From: Bacteroidales bacterium
GTDB lineage: Bacteria; Bacteroidota; Bacteroidia; Bacteroidales; UBA932
Reading direction: 5' to 3'
DNA length: 64,000 nt
Assembly: GCA_028686425.1 (NCBI GenBank)
Contig: JAQUBZ010000008.1
Coordinates: 1 to 64,000 of the forward strand
Shown here: one piece after another, positions 1 through 9,526 of the stretch
How the letters are laid out: each line of letters starts with the position of its first letter
Position numbering within the stretch: the first letter of the stretch is position 1
Notes under the pieces: model-generated
Database searches by the model: none
Seen by the model: only the letters and a program-made list of their open reading frames with translations
What the model was told of the DNA's origin: nothing
Position numbers and translations under genes: made by a program

Positions 1-2256
1 ATTGAAATATTCTATACTGCCTGAAATCGCACCACCAAGAATCCTGAATTCAATTCCGGCATTGGCATTTGTACTTGTTTCCCAAGTAATATCCTTATTA
101 CCTTTGGTCTTGAAAATAGTCGATACATTACCGTCGGAAGGGACTATTCTGAATACATCGGTATATCGGTATGAACCGATATTGTCATTACCCTGGCTGC
201 CGATTGAAGCTTTTATTTTAAACTCGTCCACCCAAGGGATATAGAACCAATTCTCCTTACTCATAATCCAAGCTGCACCTGCTGACCAGAAATTACCCCA
301 ACGATTATCGGGATGAAATCTTGAAGAAGCATCGCGACGGAATGAGACAGATGCAAAAAAGCGTTCTGCATAATCGTATTGGCAGCGGAAGAAATATCCT
401 TCGTTATTGTATTCAGTTTGATATGAAGACGCGCTTTGACCATCAACTACTGCTCCATCAAGTTCTTTATTCTCGTCAGAAAACATCTTACTCTTGCTTG
501 CACCGACAAGATAATATTTCCTATCGTAATATTCATGTCCGAGAAGAGCGGATATGTGGTTGTAACCAAAAGATTTGGTGTAATTCAGCAATTGTTGAGT
601 GTTCCATGCAAATTGGCGGGTATGATCTACTTCGACAGTACCGCCTGTTGTCCTGAACTGACCATAATACTGATTATATACATAATTGTAACGAGTCTCC
701 TCAAGATTTGCCGAACCGTTGATAGTAAGAGTCAGGCCCTTAAACAGATTAATATCCAGATAGCCCTGCGTATTTGCGGCATTTCCTTCGGAATTCCTTG
801 TATTCAGCAAATTAGCTAAAATAGGATTGGCGTCAGTGATGAATGGACGAGCTGTTCCCGGAATACCGCCGTTTGAAATATTTCCATTACCATGGTCCAT
901 CAATGCAATACCGTTTTCATCAATATATTGGCTGCCATCGGCATTTCTGATCCAAAGAGGATAAATCGGCGCAATTTGAGAAACGTAGGCCCATACATTG
1001 GCAGTAGAACCCGTACTTCCATTATTTCCAAGAGAATTGGCGTTGAATTTGGTGTATGACATATTTACTCCGACTTTCAACCAATCTTTTGCCTGATAAT
1101 CTGCTTTTAAACGAGCGGCAAGGCGCCTATGGTCGGATTTTTCGGTTATTCCAAGGTTGTTAAGATAAGAAAGTGAAGAATAGTATGACAATCTGTTCTC
1201 CGCACCGGAAATAGTAAGTGTGTATTCCTGACGCATTGCTTTACGGAATCCATATTGCTCCCATGAGTCAGGAAGAATCAAGTAATCTCCACTTACATAA
1301 CCCAAAGTTGCAGCTGGGTTAACTTTTCCGTTAGATCCTATAAGGATTTGATTTTCAGGAACAGTAAATATTTGATAACCTGTCCCGCCATTTGCCGCAT
1401 CATTAATGTTTTTGTTTGCCAGAATATGTGCATCAACAGCATTAAGTCCCAATCCGTCAGATGATTGATAGTAATTATTCAGAGCTTTATAGTGTTGTTC
1501 ATAGTAAGCTCTCGGATCTTCAAGGGTTACATATTTTTGAAGGGCATTTGAATTGACACCCACTTTGGCGTCAAATGAAATATTAGATGTTCCTCTTTTG
1601 GCCTGTTTGGTAGTAATCATGATAACACCATTAGATCCACGTGCACCATACAAAGCATTCGATGCTGCATCTTTAAGAACGGTCATACTCTCAATATCAC
1701 TTGGAGCGATATTGTTCATATCTCCATCATAAGGAGTACCATCGACAATAATCAGAGGATCATTCCCCGCATAGACGGAGCTGATACCTCGAACTCTGAT
1801 GGAAGGTGAAGTACCCGGAGCACCATTGGAAGAAGTCAGCTGCACACCCGCAACTTGTCCGGCAAGAGCACTTGTAACATTGGAAACCTGTGAAAGAGCC
1901 AATTTCTCGTCTCCTATTACTTTGGCCGATCCGGTAAAGGCTTCTTTTGTTGTAGTACCGAAAGCTACTACGATAACATCTTCCAAAACCTCAGTGTCCG
2001 GTTGAATAGCTACGTCAACAACAGCACGTCCGTTAACCGGAATTTCTGAATTTTTGTAGCCGATAAAACTGAAAATAAGAATACCATTTGACGGGGCGGA
2101 AAGGACATACTTGCCATCAGCGTCAGTCGCTGCACCGATAGTAGTCCCCTTAAGCTGCACAGAAGCAAAAGGAATAGGCTCTCCGGTACTTGCATCAGTC
2201 ACAGTACCTTTTACTTGCAGATTCTGCGCGTAAGCTGTAGCGGTTACTGCAAGTAA
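1..2256 (-). CDS. Silent SusC-type TonB-dependent receptor cassette (no start codon, 3' end outside window)
   Basis: Read on the minus strand, one uninterrupted frame runs from about 2274 to the left edge and encodes a SusC-like outer-membrane receptor. It has the tail of a signal peptide (LLAVTATAYAQN), a carboxypeptidase-like regulatory domain (VKGTVTDASTGEPIPFASVQ), and the plug motifs PLIIVDGTPYDGD and ALYGARGSNGVIMITTK. I checked the frame at several points and found no stop. There is no ATG: an in-frame TAA lies at 2275-2277, and the expected MKK leader is missing. The frame joins the recombinase gene exactly at a 16-bp sequence shared with the expressed SusC at 3760. As arranged it should not be translated. 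Inversion of 2241-3808 would give it a promoter, start and signal peptide in frame. It is a stored cassette rather than a decayed pseudogene. A SusD partner probably lies beyond the left edge. Confidence 0.88.
2142..2217. repeat. 76-bp perfect inverted repeat, left copy
   Basis: This stretch is the exact reverse complement of 3832-3907, 76 of 76 bases. It codes for the start of the regulatory domain (QVKGTVTDASTGEPIPFASV) in both receptor genes. Identity at synonymous positions stops abruptly on both sides, which suggests recent recombination or gene conversion between the two receptors. Confidence 0.93.
2241..2256. repeat. 16-bp inverted repeat arm, left (candidate crossover site)
   Basis: On the minus strand this reads TTACTTGCAGTAACCG, identical to 3793-3808 on the plus strand. 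The core TTAC-TTGCA-GTAA is itself an inverted repeat of TTAC/GTAA, as recombinase sites often are. It falls in the signal-peptide codons LLAVT in both receptors, in the same frame, and it also holds the recombinase stop codon. Confidence 0.88.
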
Positions 2257-3341
2257 CTGACATGACAATCGACTTTAAGATTCTCTATAATGCGCTTTGC
2301 ACACTCCTCTGAAGAATAGCATAAATATTTAAAAAAGGCCTGTTCTGTCTTATGTCCGCTGATTGACATTATTTGTACTATATCCAATTTTCCATCTAAA
2401 TACAAGTTGGTAATGCAACTCCTTCTTGCCGTGTGGGAAGATACCATACGGTCTTTTGTTGTAACTTCAATTTTATCGATGCCACCGATATTGTCGTATT
2501 TTTTTATCGTATCGGTAATACCGGCTAAATAGCATATTGTCTTAATTCTATCATTGATAGTGGATAATCCTGTTTTAGGAAGCATCCCTCCCCATTTTTT
2601 AAGTATCGCAAGAATTTTATTATTCAAGATAGGAATTATTACTTCATTTCCGGTCTTTTTTTGTTTTTTCCTTATTATCTGATATTTGTTCCCATTCATC
2701 TCTATAGTTTCTATATCCTGAATTGTTAATGTAGAATAGTCTGATACCCTTAACCCCGTATAACAACCAATCAGAAAGACATCTCTGACTTTGTCCAATG
2801 TGGATTTATTTTTAAGGTTCAGTTGTTCAATTTTATTGATTTCAATATGTGTAAGATAAATTTTTGTGTTATCGCGATAAGACAGATGTGAACGAAAGTT
2901 CCTGCTTGTAAATAATCTGTTATTTGAAGTGCCGTCCGTAAAGGCATAGCTCATAACAGCTTTTAAAATAGTAATATATAGACATTTGGTGCTTTGCCTG
3001 AATTGCAATGAATCACAAAAAGAGATAAAATCATTATAGGTATTCATTGAAATATCATCGAATATAAATTCTTTGCATTGTTCTTTGGAAAATGCATTCC
3101 AAACATTATAGAATTTAACCCAATTAAGAATAGCATTTTCGGTATATGGCTCACCTCTATTCAAAAAAGTATGACTCTTCATTGACAATATTTTCATAGA
3201 CGTATATTCTAAAATGGTAATTGCTTTGGTTGAGTCGCTGCCCATTAATATTTTTATTATTAAAGACAGACTCTCCTGAACATTAGTAATTGTATTAATC
3301 AACACATCACGATTAACTTCGGACTTAAATTTTGTATTCAT
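2244..3341 (-). CDS. Tyrosine site-specific recombinase (phage-integrase family), probable SusC invertase
   Basis: About 365 residues with an N-terminal SAM-like core-binding region and a C-terminal catalytic domain. The catalytic set is complete: Arg in TGLRVSDYS, Lys in the KKQKKTGNEVI beta-hairpin, HTARRS (His-x-x-Arg), SGHKTEQ (His) and the nucleophile Tyr in FFKYLCYS. Such enzymes cut and rejoin DNA through a 3'-phosphotyrosine. I chose the ATG at 3341 (MNTKFKSEVNRD) over the one at 3428, because the extra 29 residues are hydrophobic and unlike the family. The last codons, TTG CAG TAA, lie inside the 16-bp inverted repeat at 2241-2256. Its position between two divergent SusC frames implies that it catalyses inversion of the segment carrying itself. 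An integrase of an otherwise lost mobile element is the alternative. Confidence 0.9.
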   Translation of the reverse strand: MNTKFKSEVNRDVLINTITNVQESLSLIIKILMGSDSTKAITILEYTSMKILSMKSHTFLNRGEPYTENAILNWVKFYNVWNAFSKEQCKEFIFDDISMNTYNDFISFCDSLQFRQSTKCLYITILKAVMSYAFTDGTSNNRLFTSRNFRSHLSYRDNTKIYLTHIEINKIEQLNLKNKSTLDKVRDVFLIGCYTGLRVSDYSTLTIQDIETIEMNGNKYQIIRKKQKKTGNEVIIPILNNKILAILKKWGGMLPKTGLSTINDRIKTICYLAGITDTIKKYDNIGGIDKIEVTTKDRMVSSHTARRSCITNLYLDGKLDIVQIMSISGHKTEQAFFKYLCYSSEECAKRIIENLKVDCHVSYLQ

Positions 3342-3617
3342 TGTTATTTCAAATAAACTGACAAATGTGGTTAATATATAAATGAAATAGCTGGAGCAGG
3401 TATTCATATTTAAAACAAATAAAGCCAATATCAGCTAAGGGGAGAGTGATTTTTTACTTTTTTGAAAAAATCATTATTTATTATTTGAACGGGTAAAATG
3501 TTGAATTTTTATTAAAAGAACTCGAATTTGCAAATGAAAAAAATACAAAAAAATGATTTGAACTTTAAAAAAAACTTTTCGAGCCTATGTTATTTTTGCA
3601 AATAATAAGCCAAAAAC

Positions 3618-3649
3618 TTTGTGATTACTAAAATATTTCAATATCTTTG
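3618..3649 (+). promoter_or_regulatory. Bacteroides-type promoter of the expressed susC operon
   Basis: TTTG at 3618-3621, 20 nt, then TATCTTTG at 3642-3649, which fits the TTTG/TAnnTTTG consensus. Transcription would begin near 3656, giving a leader of about 100 nt before the ATG at 3760. The region 3342-3759 between recombinase and susC holds no other gene and is very AT-rich. The promoter lies inside the invertible segment, so inversion would turn it toward the left cassette. Confidence 0.78.
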
Positions 3650-3759
3650 TTCTCTGACACGCGTTGAAACTAACTTTAAAATCAAACTAACCAATACATA
3701 CTGACAAAGAGTATTTTAATCATTAACTAAACTAATTTAATAACCAAAATTTTATCTAC

Positions 3760-6700
3760 ATGAAAAAAATCAGACTACTTTTAATGTGTCTATTACTTGC
3801 AGTAACCGGCTCTATCTACGCCCAGAACTTACAAGTAAAAGGTACTGTGACTGATGCAAGTACCGGAGAGCCTATTCCTTTTGCTTCTGTGCAGCTTAAG
3901 GGGACTATGACCGGTGATGCGACTGACCTTAACGGTAAGTACACTCTTTCCGTTCCGTCAAATGGTATTCTTATTTTCAGTTTCGTCGGCTACCAAACGA
4001 CCGAGGTGGCTGTCAACGGTAAATCTGTTGTCGATTGCGCATTGGCATTGGATACGGAATCTCTTGATGATGCAGTGGTTGTAGCTTATGGTACAGCCAA
4101 AAAGTCTTCATTCACAGGTTCTGCTTCTACAGTCAAGAGCGAAAATCTTGCGAAACGTACCGTATCTAACGTAACCAAAGCTATTGAAGGTTTGGTTGCC
4201 GGTGTTACAACAACTGCCGGTTCAGGCCAGCCTGGTTCAGGCGCTTCAATCCAGATTCGCGGTTACGGTTCAATCAATGCCTCTTCTTCACCTTTGTATG
4301 TAGTTGACGGTATTCCTTATGACGGTAGCATTTCTTCAATCAACCCTAATGATATCGAATCATTGACAGTGTTGAAAGATGCTTCTGCAAGTGCTCTTTA
4401 CGGTGCCCGCGGTGCAAACGGTGTCATTATGATTACCACCAAACGCGGTACTGCAGGTCACTCGAATGTTTCATTCAAAGCACAGTTCGGTCTCCAGTCA
4501 CGTTCATTGAAACAATATGACATGGTTGACCAGAAGGAATTTGTCTCTTTGACTTATGAAGCATTGAAGAACAAATATTACATCACAGGTGGCTACCCTA
4601 TGGATATTGCCAAACAATATGCTAATGCAGACCTTGGCGCAGCAATGGGTGGAGAGCATTACAATCCTTTCAAAAACTATACTTGGGATACACTTATCGA
4701 TCAGGAAACAGGTCTTGTAAGAGCTGATGCCGTTGCAGCTTGGAATGAAAGCTGGATGGACGAACTTACCAACACCAAGGCTATCCGCCAGGAATATCAA
4801 GTTGGCGTAACCGGTGGTGATGAGAAGACAAGATATGCAATGTCTGTAGGTTACCTGAACGATAGAGGTATTTTGATTACCACCGAATTTAACCGTTATT
4901 CTGCTCGTGCAAACGTTGACCACAATGTTACAAAATGGTTGCAGATCGGCTTGAACTCAACTTATTCAAATACTTCATCAAATTCATCTCAGTATTCTGA
5001 TACTCAGACTGGTAATGCTTGGTACACCGCTCAGTTCATGGCTCCTATTTACCCTGTATTCTTGAAAGATGCAAGCGGTAACGACCTATTGGACGAATTC
5101 GGAAACAAACAATATGACTATGGTGAAAATGGTCGTCCTAAAGCAAATAAATTCAACGTTGTCGGTGACTTGTACGATAACCAGTACAGTACCAACAGCG
5201 ATAACGGCGGCGTTCGTACATATTTACAATTGGGCGGAAACGACAACTCTATGGGTATATTCAAAGGCCTGACCTTTAATGTAAACTTCGGTGCCGACCT
5301 TGTCAACAGCCGCACGACTTCATACTACAACCCATTCCATGGTGATGGTGTTTCAACAGAAGGTAGTGTCAATAAATATTCAACCCGTACATTCTCATAT
5401 ACTCTCAACCAGATTTTGAAATATGACAGAAAGTTCGGTGCTCACCACGTCCTTGCTCAGGCAGGTCATGAATATTACAATTACGAATATAATTATCTGT
5501 CGGCAGAACGTACCAAGATTTATCCGGGTATCACCGAATTGGCACCTGCAGTAAATGTTACAGATAATAACTCATACACAAATACATATCGTATCGAATC
5601 ATACTTCGGTCGTATAAACTATGACTTTGCAGACAAATATTATCTGGAAGCCACATGGCGTACAGATGCTTCTTCACGTTTCCATAAAGATAACCGTTGG
5701 GGACAGTTCTGGTCACTTGGCGGATCTTGGAGAATTTCGGAAGAAGGATTTATGCAGAATGTCAACTGGGTTGACAACATGACATTAAGACTTTCTTACG
5801 GTCAGCTTGGTAACGACAGCATCGGACTATATGCATGGCAGTCATTCTACAATTTGACATGGCCTAATGCAGGTAATGCCGGAGCTATCATTTCTTCACT
5901 TGAGAATAAGGCTGTTACATGGGAAAAGAAAGGTTCATGGAACGCAGGTATCGATGCTACTTTGTTCAACAGATTCCTCGGTGTCACTTTGGAATACTAT
6001 CACTCGACAACCAACGATATGCTGCTTTCATTCCCTATGCCGATGTCAACCGGTTTCACCGGATACAATGCTAACGTAGGTTCAATGCAGAATCAGGGAT
6101 TTGAGGGTACATTCAGATTTAATTGGAAGAATACCAACAAATTCCGCGCAAGTTCAACTTTGATGTTCTACAAGAACTACAACAAGGTGCTTTCACTTAC
6201 AAGCGATGATACCATCACTTCAGGTGTTCGCGTAATCAAAGTCGGTATGCCTATCTATACCTATTATATATCTAAATGTGCCGGTGTTGATCCTGCTACA
6301 GGTGCTCAACTTTACTGGGCATACGAAAAGGACGAAAACGGAGACAAGATTGAAGGTTCTGATTATGTCACTTCAAACACCACTGCTGCTACCAACTCCA
6401 AGTACTATCTCGGCAGCAGAGAGCCTAAGATCCAAGGATCGTTCGGTTCGGATTTCCAATTCGGTCCTGTTGACTTCTCATTCCTGACAACATTCTCTTA
6501 TGGCGGTCAGGTATATGAAAGCGTTTACTCAAGCACAATGGAAGTTACCTATAGCGGTGATACATGGAGCAAGAATGCTCTTCGCCGTTGGCAACAACCC
6601 GGTGACGTAACAGATGTTCCTGCTGTTATGATTGGTTCAGGTCGTCTTTCAAATGTTGACAAATGGTTGGTTGATGCATCTTACTTCTCAATCAAATCTA

Positions 6701-6900
6701 TTCAACTCGGTTACACTCTCCCTCAGAAATGGACTCAAAAAGCCAATATGAAGGGTCTGAGAGTATTCCTGATTGGTGACAATGTAGTTCTATTCAATAA
6801 ATTGAACGGTATGAATGCACAGTACAACTTCTCAGGAGGTGCTAACTGGGCATACACTCCTACCAGAACCTTCTCTGTAGGTATCGATATTAATTTCTAA
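3760..6900 (+). CDS. SusC/RagA-type TonB-dependent outer-membrane receptor (expressed copy)
   Basis: A 1046-residue receptor that imports a polymer-derived ligand across the outer membrane with TonB energy. In order: signal peptide MKKIRLLLMCLLLAVTGSIYAQ; carboxypeptidase-like regulatory domain (about 25-110); plug domain with YVVDGIPYDG and ALYGARGANGVIMITTKRG (about 115-235); then a 22-strand-type barrel ending in SVGIDINF. Length and order are normal for SusC. The SusD partner starts 18 bp downstream. The first 16 codons come from the putative invertible segment, and the codons after the signal peptide match the silent cassette at 1-2256 over 76 identical bases. The substrate cannot be told from sequence; no glycosidase or sulfatase gene is adjacent. 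Confidence 0.95.
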   Translation: MKKIRLLLMCLLLAVTGSIYAQNLQVKGTVTDASTGEPIPFASVQLKGTMTGDATDLNGKYTLSVPSNGILIFSFVGYQTTEVAVNGKSVVDCALALDTESLDDAVVVAYGTAKKSSFTGSASTVKSENLAKRTVSNVTKAIEGLVAGVTTTAGSGQPGSGASIQIRGYGSINASSSPLYVVDGIPYDGSISSINPNDIESLTVLKDASASALYGARGANGVIMITTKRGTAGHSNVSFKAQFGLQSRSLKQYDMVDQKEFVSLTYEALKNKYYITGGYPMDIAKQYANADLGAAMGGEHYNPFKNYTWDTLIDQETGLVRADAVAAWNESWMDELTNTKAIRQEYQVGVTGGDEKTRYAMSVGYLNDRGILITTEFNRYSARANVDHNVTKWLQIGLNSTYSNTSSNSSQYSDTQTGNAWYTAQFMAPIYPVFLKDASGNDLLDEFGNKQYDYGENGRPKANKFNVVGDLYDNQYSTNSDNGGVRTYLQLGGNDNSMGIFKGLTFNVNFGADLVNSRTTSYYNPFHGDGVSTEGSVNKYSTRTFSYTLNQILKYDRKFGAHHVLAQAGHEYYNYEYNYLSAERTKIYPGITELAPAVNVTDNNSYTNTYRIESYFGRINYDFADKYYLEATWRTDASSRFHKDNRWGQFWSLGGSWRISEEGFMQNVNWVDNMTLRLSYGQLGNDSIGLYAWQSFYNLTWPNAGNAGAIISSLENKAVTWEKKGSWNAGIDATLFNRFLGVTLEYYHSTTNDMLLSFPMPMSTGFTGYNANVGSMQNQGFEGTFRFNWKNTNKFRASSTLMFYKNYNKVLSLTSDDTITSGVRVIKVGMPIYTYYISKCAGVDPATGAQLYWAYEKDENGDKIEGSDYVTSNTTAATNSKYYLGSREPKIQGSFGSDFQFGPVDFSFLTTFSYGGQVYESVYSSTMEVTYSGDTWSKNALRRWQQPGDVTDVPAVMIGSGRLSNVDKWLVDASYFSIKSIQLGYTLPQKWTQKANMKGLRVFLIGDNVVLFNKLNGMNAQYNFSGGANWAYTPTRTFSVGIDINF
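3793..3808. repeat. 16-bp inverted repeat arm, right (candidate crossover site)
   Basis: TTACTTGCAGTAACCG, the reverse complement of 2241-2256. It codes for LLAVT in the SusC signal peptide, beginning 33 bases (eleven codons) after the ATG, so an exchange here keeps the reading frame. Confidence 0.88.
3832..3907. repeat. 76-bp perfect inverted repeat, right copy
   Basis: Exact reverse complement of 2142-2217. Between this tract and the 16-bp arm at 3793-3808 the two genes differ at many positions, so the 16-bp and 76-bp identities are separate blocks. Either could serve for exchange: the short one by the recombinase, the long one by homologous recombination. Confidence 0.93.
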
Positions 6901-6918
6901 TAATAGGAGATGATCAAT

Positions 6919-8481
6919 ATGAAAAAAATATTATTTGCTTTAATAGCTATTTTAGCGCTCACAACCTCTTGTAATCAAGAGAAACTGAACACAAATCCTA
7001 CCGACAGGGTATCAGGCGAATTTATGCTTGAGAATACTAATGGTGGTTTGATGGCTCTTAACGGTACATTTCGTTTCTTCTGGCAATGGGGTTCTACCAC
7101 AACAGGTAACTACCACCAGTCATTCGGCCCTCAATCTTACGCTCTGATGGGAGACCTTATGGGTGAAGATATGGTCATGGCAGCTCAGGGTAACGGATGG
7201 TTCTGGTATGACTATACTTACAATGTCAAATCAAGATATACTTCAGGAGCATGGAGATCTTATGACTGCTGGAACTATTACTATACTTTGATTTCAAATG
7301 TCAACTATATAATTGCTGCACAGGAGACGATGCAGGGTGCCACTGCAGACATCAATTACATCATGGGTAATGCATACGCACTTCGTGCTTACGCATATCA
7401 CTATCTTGCCATGACTTTTGCCCGCAGTTATATCGGACATGAAGACAGACTTAGCGTTCCTATCTTTACCGAACCTACAGTTGCAGGTACGGAAGGTAAA
7501 GCACGTGCAACCAACAGAGAAGTGTATGCACAGGCTGTGGAAGATATAAACAAGGCTTGTCAATTACTCGACGGTCAGAAACAGAAACACATCTCTCACA
7601 TCGATATGTATGTTGCCAACGGCATCAAAGCTCGTATCGCTTTGGAAATGGGTGACTATGCTACAGCTCTTGCTTCTGCAAAGATTGCTGTCAGCGGTTC
7701 AAAGAAATTGACTAAAGATGTCAACAAGGGATTCAACAATGCTCAGGCGGCAGACGTACTCTGGGGCGCTGAAGTTATCTCGGCTCAAGGTACAACCAAT
7801 CCGCAGTTCCTTGCTCACATGGATATCGCTTTCGGCGGTTACGGCAAGGCTGCAAGAAAATGCTGCAGTGCATGGCTGTATGACCAGATTGACGCTAAGG
7901 ACGTTCGTAAAGCTTGGTGGAGATATGAAACTTTGGAAGATGGCAAAACTAAAGGCTATCAACAATACAAGTTCTTGTTTGCAAATGTATCGGATCCTAC
8001 AACAGGTGCCGACCATATCTTCATGCGTATTCCGGAGATGGTGTTGACTATTGCCGAATGTCAGTTAAGAACAGGTGATGAAGCAGGTGCAAAGGCAACT
8101 TTGAACGATTTCATGAGCTATCGTCAGGATGGTTACAACTGCACTAAGAGCGGTAGTAAGCTTGGTACTCTGACTACAGACGTTACCGGTTCTCTTCTTG
8201 AAGAAATCATTCTTCAACGTCGTATCGAACTTTGGGGCGAATATGGCCGTATCTATGATATTAAACGTCTTCGCCAGGGATTTGCCCGTACAACAGCAAT
8301 GGGACATCCGACTCAGGGTCTTCGTCAGGATCTTGAATTCAGTAATCCTGAAACATTCGATTGGGTATTGACTATACCTTCTGCTGAAATTGATGCAAAC
8401 AAATTAATGGTTCAGAACCCTCTTGGCAGTAAAGCTGAAGGTAACTACGGCGATGATCCTGCTTTGAATCCTGCACAATAA
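6919..8481 (+). CDS. SusD/RagB family substrate-binding lipoprotein
   Basis: About 520 residues, the surface lid that binds glycan or peptide ligands and closes over the SusC barrel. A lipoprotein signal peptide (MKKILFALIAILALTTSC) places the lipidated Cys near residue 18. The body has the helical, TPR-like SusD pattern (AYALRAYAYHYLAMTFARSY, EIILQRRIELWGEYGR) and the usual C-terminal signature IPSAEIDANKLMVQNP. An ATG at 6910 also opens this frame, but AGGAG at 6905-6909 touches it directly and stands nine bases before the ATG at 6919, so I prefer 6919. It follows susC by 18 bp and is surely co-transcribed with it. If the upstream promoter is inverted, this gene should be silenced together with its SusC. 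Confidence 0.95.
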   Translation: MKKILFALIAILALTTSCNQEKLNTNPTDRVSGEFMLENTNGGLMALNGTFRFFWQWGSTTTGNYHQSFGPQSYALMGDLMGEDMVMAAQGNGWFWYDYTYNVKSRYTSGAWRSYDCWNYYYTLISNVNYIIAAQETMQGATADINYIMGNAYALRAYAYHYLAMTFARSYIGHEDRLSVPIFTEPTVAGTEGKARATNREVYAQAVEDINKACQLLDGQKQKHISHIDMYVANGIKARIALEMGDYATALASAKIAVSGSKKLTKDVNKGFNNAQAADVLWGAEVISAQGTTNPQFLAHMDIAFGGYGKAARKCCSAWLYDQIDAKDVRKAWWRYETLEDGKTKGYQQYKFLFANVSDPTTGADHIFMRIPEMVLTIAECQLRTGDEAGAKATLNDFMSYRQDGYNCTKSGSKLGTLTTDVTGSLLEEIILQRRIELWGEYGRIYDIKRLRQGFARTTAMGHPTQGLRQDLEFSNPETFDWVLTIPSAEIDANKLMVQNPLGSKAEGNYGDDPALNPAQ

Positions 8482-8511
8482 TTATTAATTTACAAAAAAA
8501 GGATAATTAAT

Positions 8512-9408
8512 ATGAAAAATATAATTAAAGCATTTACGGGAATAGCACTGTCATTATTGATGGTTTCAGCTTGTAATGTAGAAAATATTAAAGAGACCTA
8601 TACTCCTCAGACCAATTCGGAGGTATCATTTGCTCAGGCAAACATTAATGCTACTGCTATTTTGGCTGCTCAGACTGTATTTGAAGTTCCGGTAGTGCGA
8701 AGTACTCCCGGTGCTGCCGTGACAGTGTCAATCAAAGCTACTTTACCGGACGGTCTTACCTGCCCTTCTTCTGTATCATTTGCTGCAGGAGAAAGCAAAA
8801 CAGTTCTTCCTATTGACATTTCGGCAATGGCCATTGGGTCTCAATACAAAGGTTCTATTGAAATTCTTGACAATTTCAACGAAAAGGTAAACGTTGTCAA
8901 GACAAATTTGACACTTGCAAAGGCTTACACATGGGTTTCTCTCGGACAGGGAGAATGGTTTGACAATTTGGCACTTATGTCATCAGACAGCTATGGCATC
9001 CAGAAAGTTGAAGTGTTGAAGGCCGAAGGTTTCGACCGTTATCGTATCGTTGGCCCTTATGCTGACAATGCTCAACTTGCCAAAGCTTGGAGCGAAGACA
9101 ATTTGGGTGGAGCAAAGAGTGCATACATCGAAATATGGTCTGTTAACGGAACTAATCTTGTATGGGATAAATGGTGGAATTGTGGTTTAATTTATGAAGG
9201 TGAAGGTACAGACATTAAAGCATATCTTCCATCTGCTTTAAATTCTACACAAGCACCAAATGATGCCAAATCAAAGAAATTGAGCGACAAATTCTTTACC
9301 TTGTATCCTTACTGGTACATTGACGGTGTAGGAGGTTTTGGACTTTACCTTTGTGCACTTTCACTTCCTGGCGGACCTGACATGGAAACTTGGTTGAATG
9401 AAAACTAA
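8512..9408 (+). CDS. Surface lipoprotein of the SusC/SusD operon, unknown ligand
   Basis: A 298-residue lipoprotein with signal peptide and lipobox (LSLLMVSAC, Cys about 21). Residues about 40-140 look like a beta-sandwich module (VPVVRSTPGAAVTVSI, CPSSVSFAAGESKTVLPI), as in the DUF1735/Calx-beta-like modules found at the N-terminus of surface glycan-binding proteins. The C-terminal 150 residues, rich in Trp and Tyr (DKWWNCGLIYEGEG, YPYWYIDGVGG), have no family I recognise. Its place 30 bp after susD, the position of SusE/SusF-type accessory binders, suggests that it binds the same ligand at the cell surface. It is the last gene before a terminator. Confidence 0.8.
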   Translation: MKNIIKAFTGIALSLLMVSACNVENIKETYTPQTNSEVSFAQANINATAILAAQTVFEVPVVRSTPGAAVTVSIKATLPDGLTCPSSVSFAAGESKTVLPIDISAMAIGSQYKGSIEILDNFNEKVNVVKTNLTLAKAYTWVSLGQGEWFDNLALMSSDSYGIQKVEVLKAEGFDRYRIVGPYADNAQLAKAWSEDNLGGAKSAYIEIWSVNGTNLVWDKWWNCGLIYEGEGTDIKAYLPSALNSTQAPNDAKSKKLSDKFFTLYPYWYIDGVGGFGLYLCALSLPGGPDMETWLNEN

Positions 9409-9428
9409 AGTTATTATTATACATGAAG

Positions 9429-9455
9429 AGAGGGGCAGCGATGCTCCTCTTTTTT
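9429..9455 (+). terminator. Intrinsic terminator of the susCD operon
   Basis: AGAGGGGCA, loop GCGA, TGCTCCTCT (one G-T pair), then a T run. It follows the third lipoprotein gene by about 20 bp and closes the operon. Confidence 0.8.
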
Positions 9456-9526
9456 ATTATAGGCTATTTATTTTTTCATATTTGCTACAATTTTGTAACT
9501 TCAAAGTTTAAAAAATCGAGAATTAT

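Larger units (their letters stand above)
2241..3808. other. Putative invertible segment (SusC switch)
   Basis: About 1.57 kb bounded by the 16-bp inverted repeats. It holds the recombinase gene, the divergent regulatory region, a TTTG/TAnnTTTG promoter, and the ATG with the first eleven codons of SusC. Flipping it would join MKKIRLLLMCL-LLAVT to the left receptor body in frame and leave the right receptor without a start. The recombinase stop codon is inside the repeat, so that protein stays unchanged in either orientation. Recombinase-driven inversion of SusC/SusD loci is known in Bacteroides; that it occurs here is inference from the layout. Confidence 0.82.

Noticed and set aside
1..819. 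Several plus-strand ORFs of 60-127 codons at the left end
   Set aside because: They are antisense to the continuous SusC frame read on the minus strand.
3342..3428. N-terminal extension of the recombinase to the ATG at 3428
   Set aside because: The extra residues are hydrophobic and unlike integrase N-termini; the ATG at 3341 begins a normal protein.
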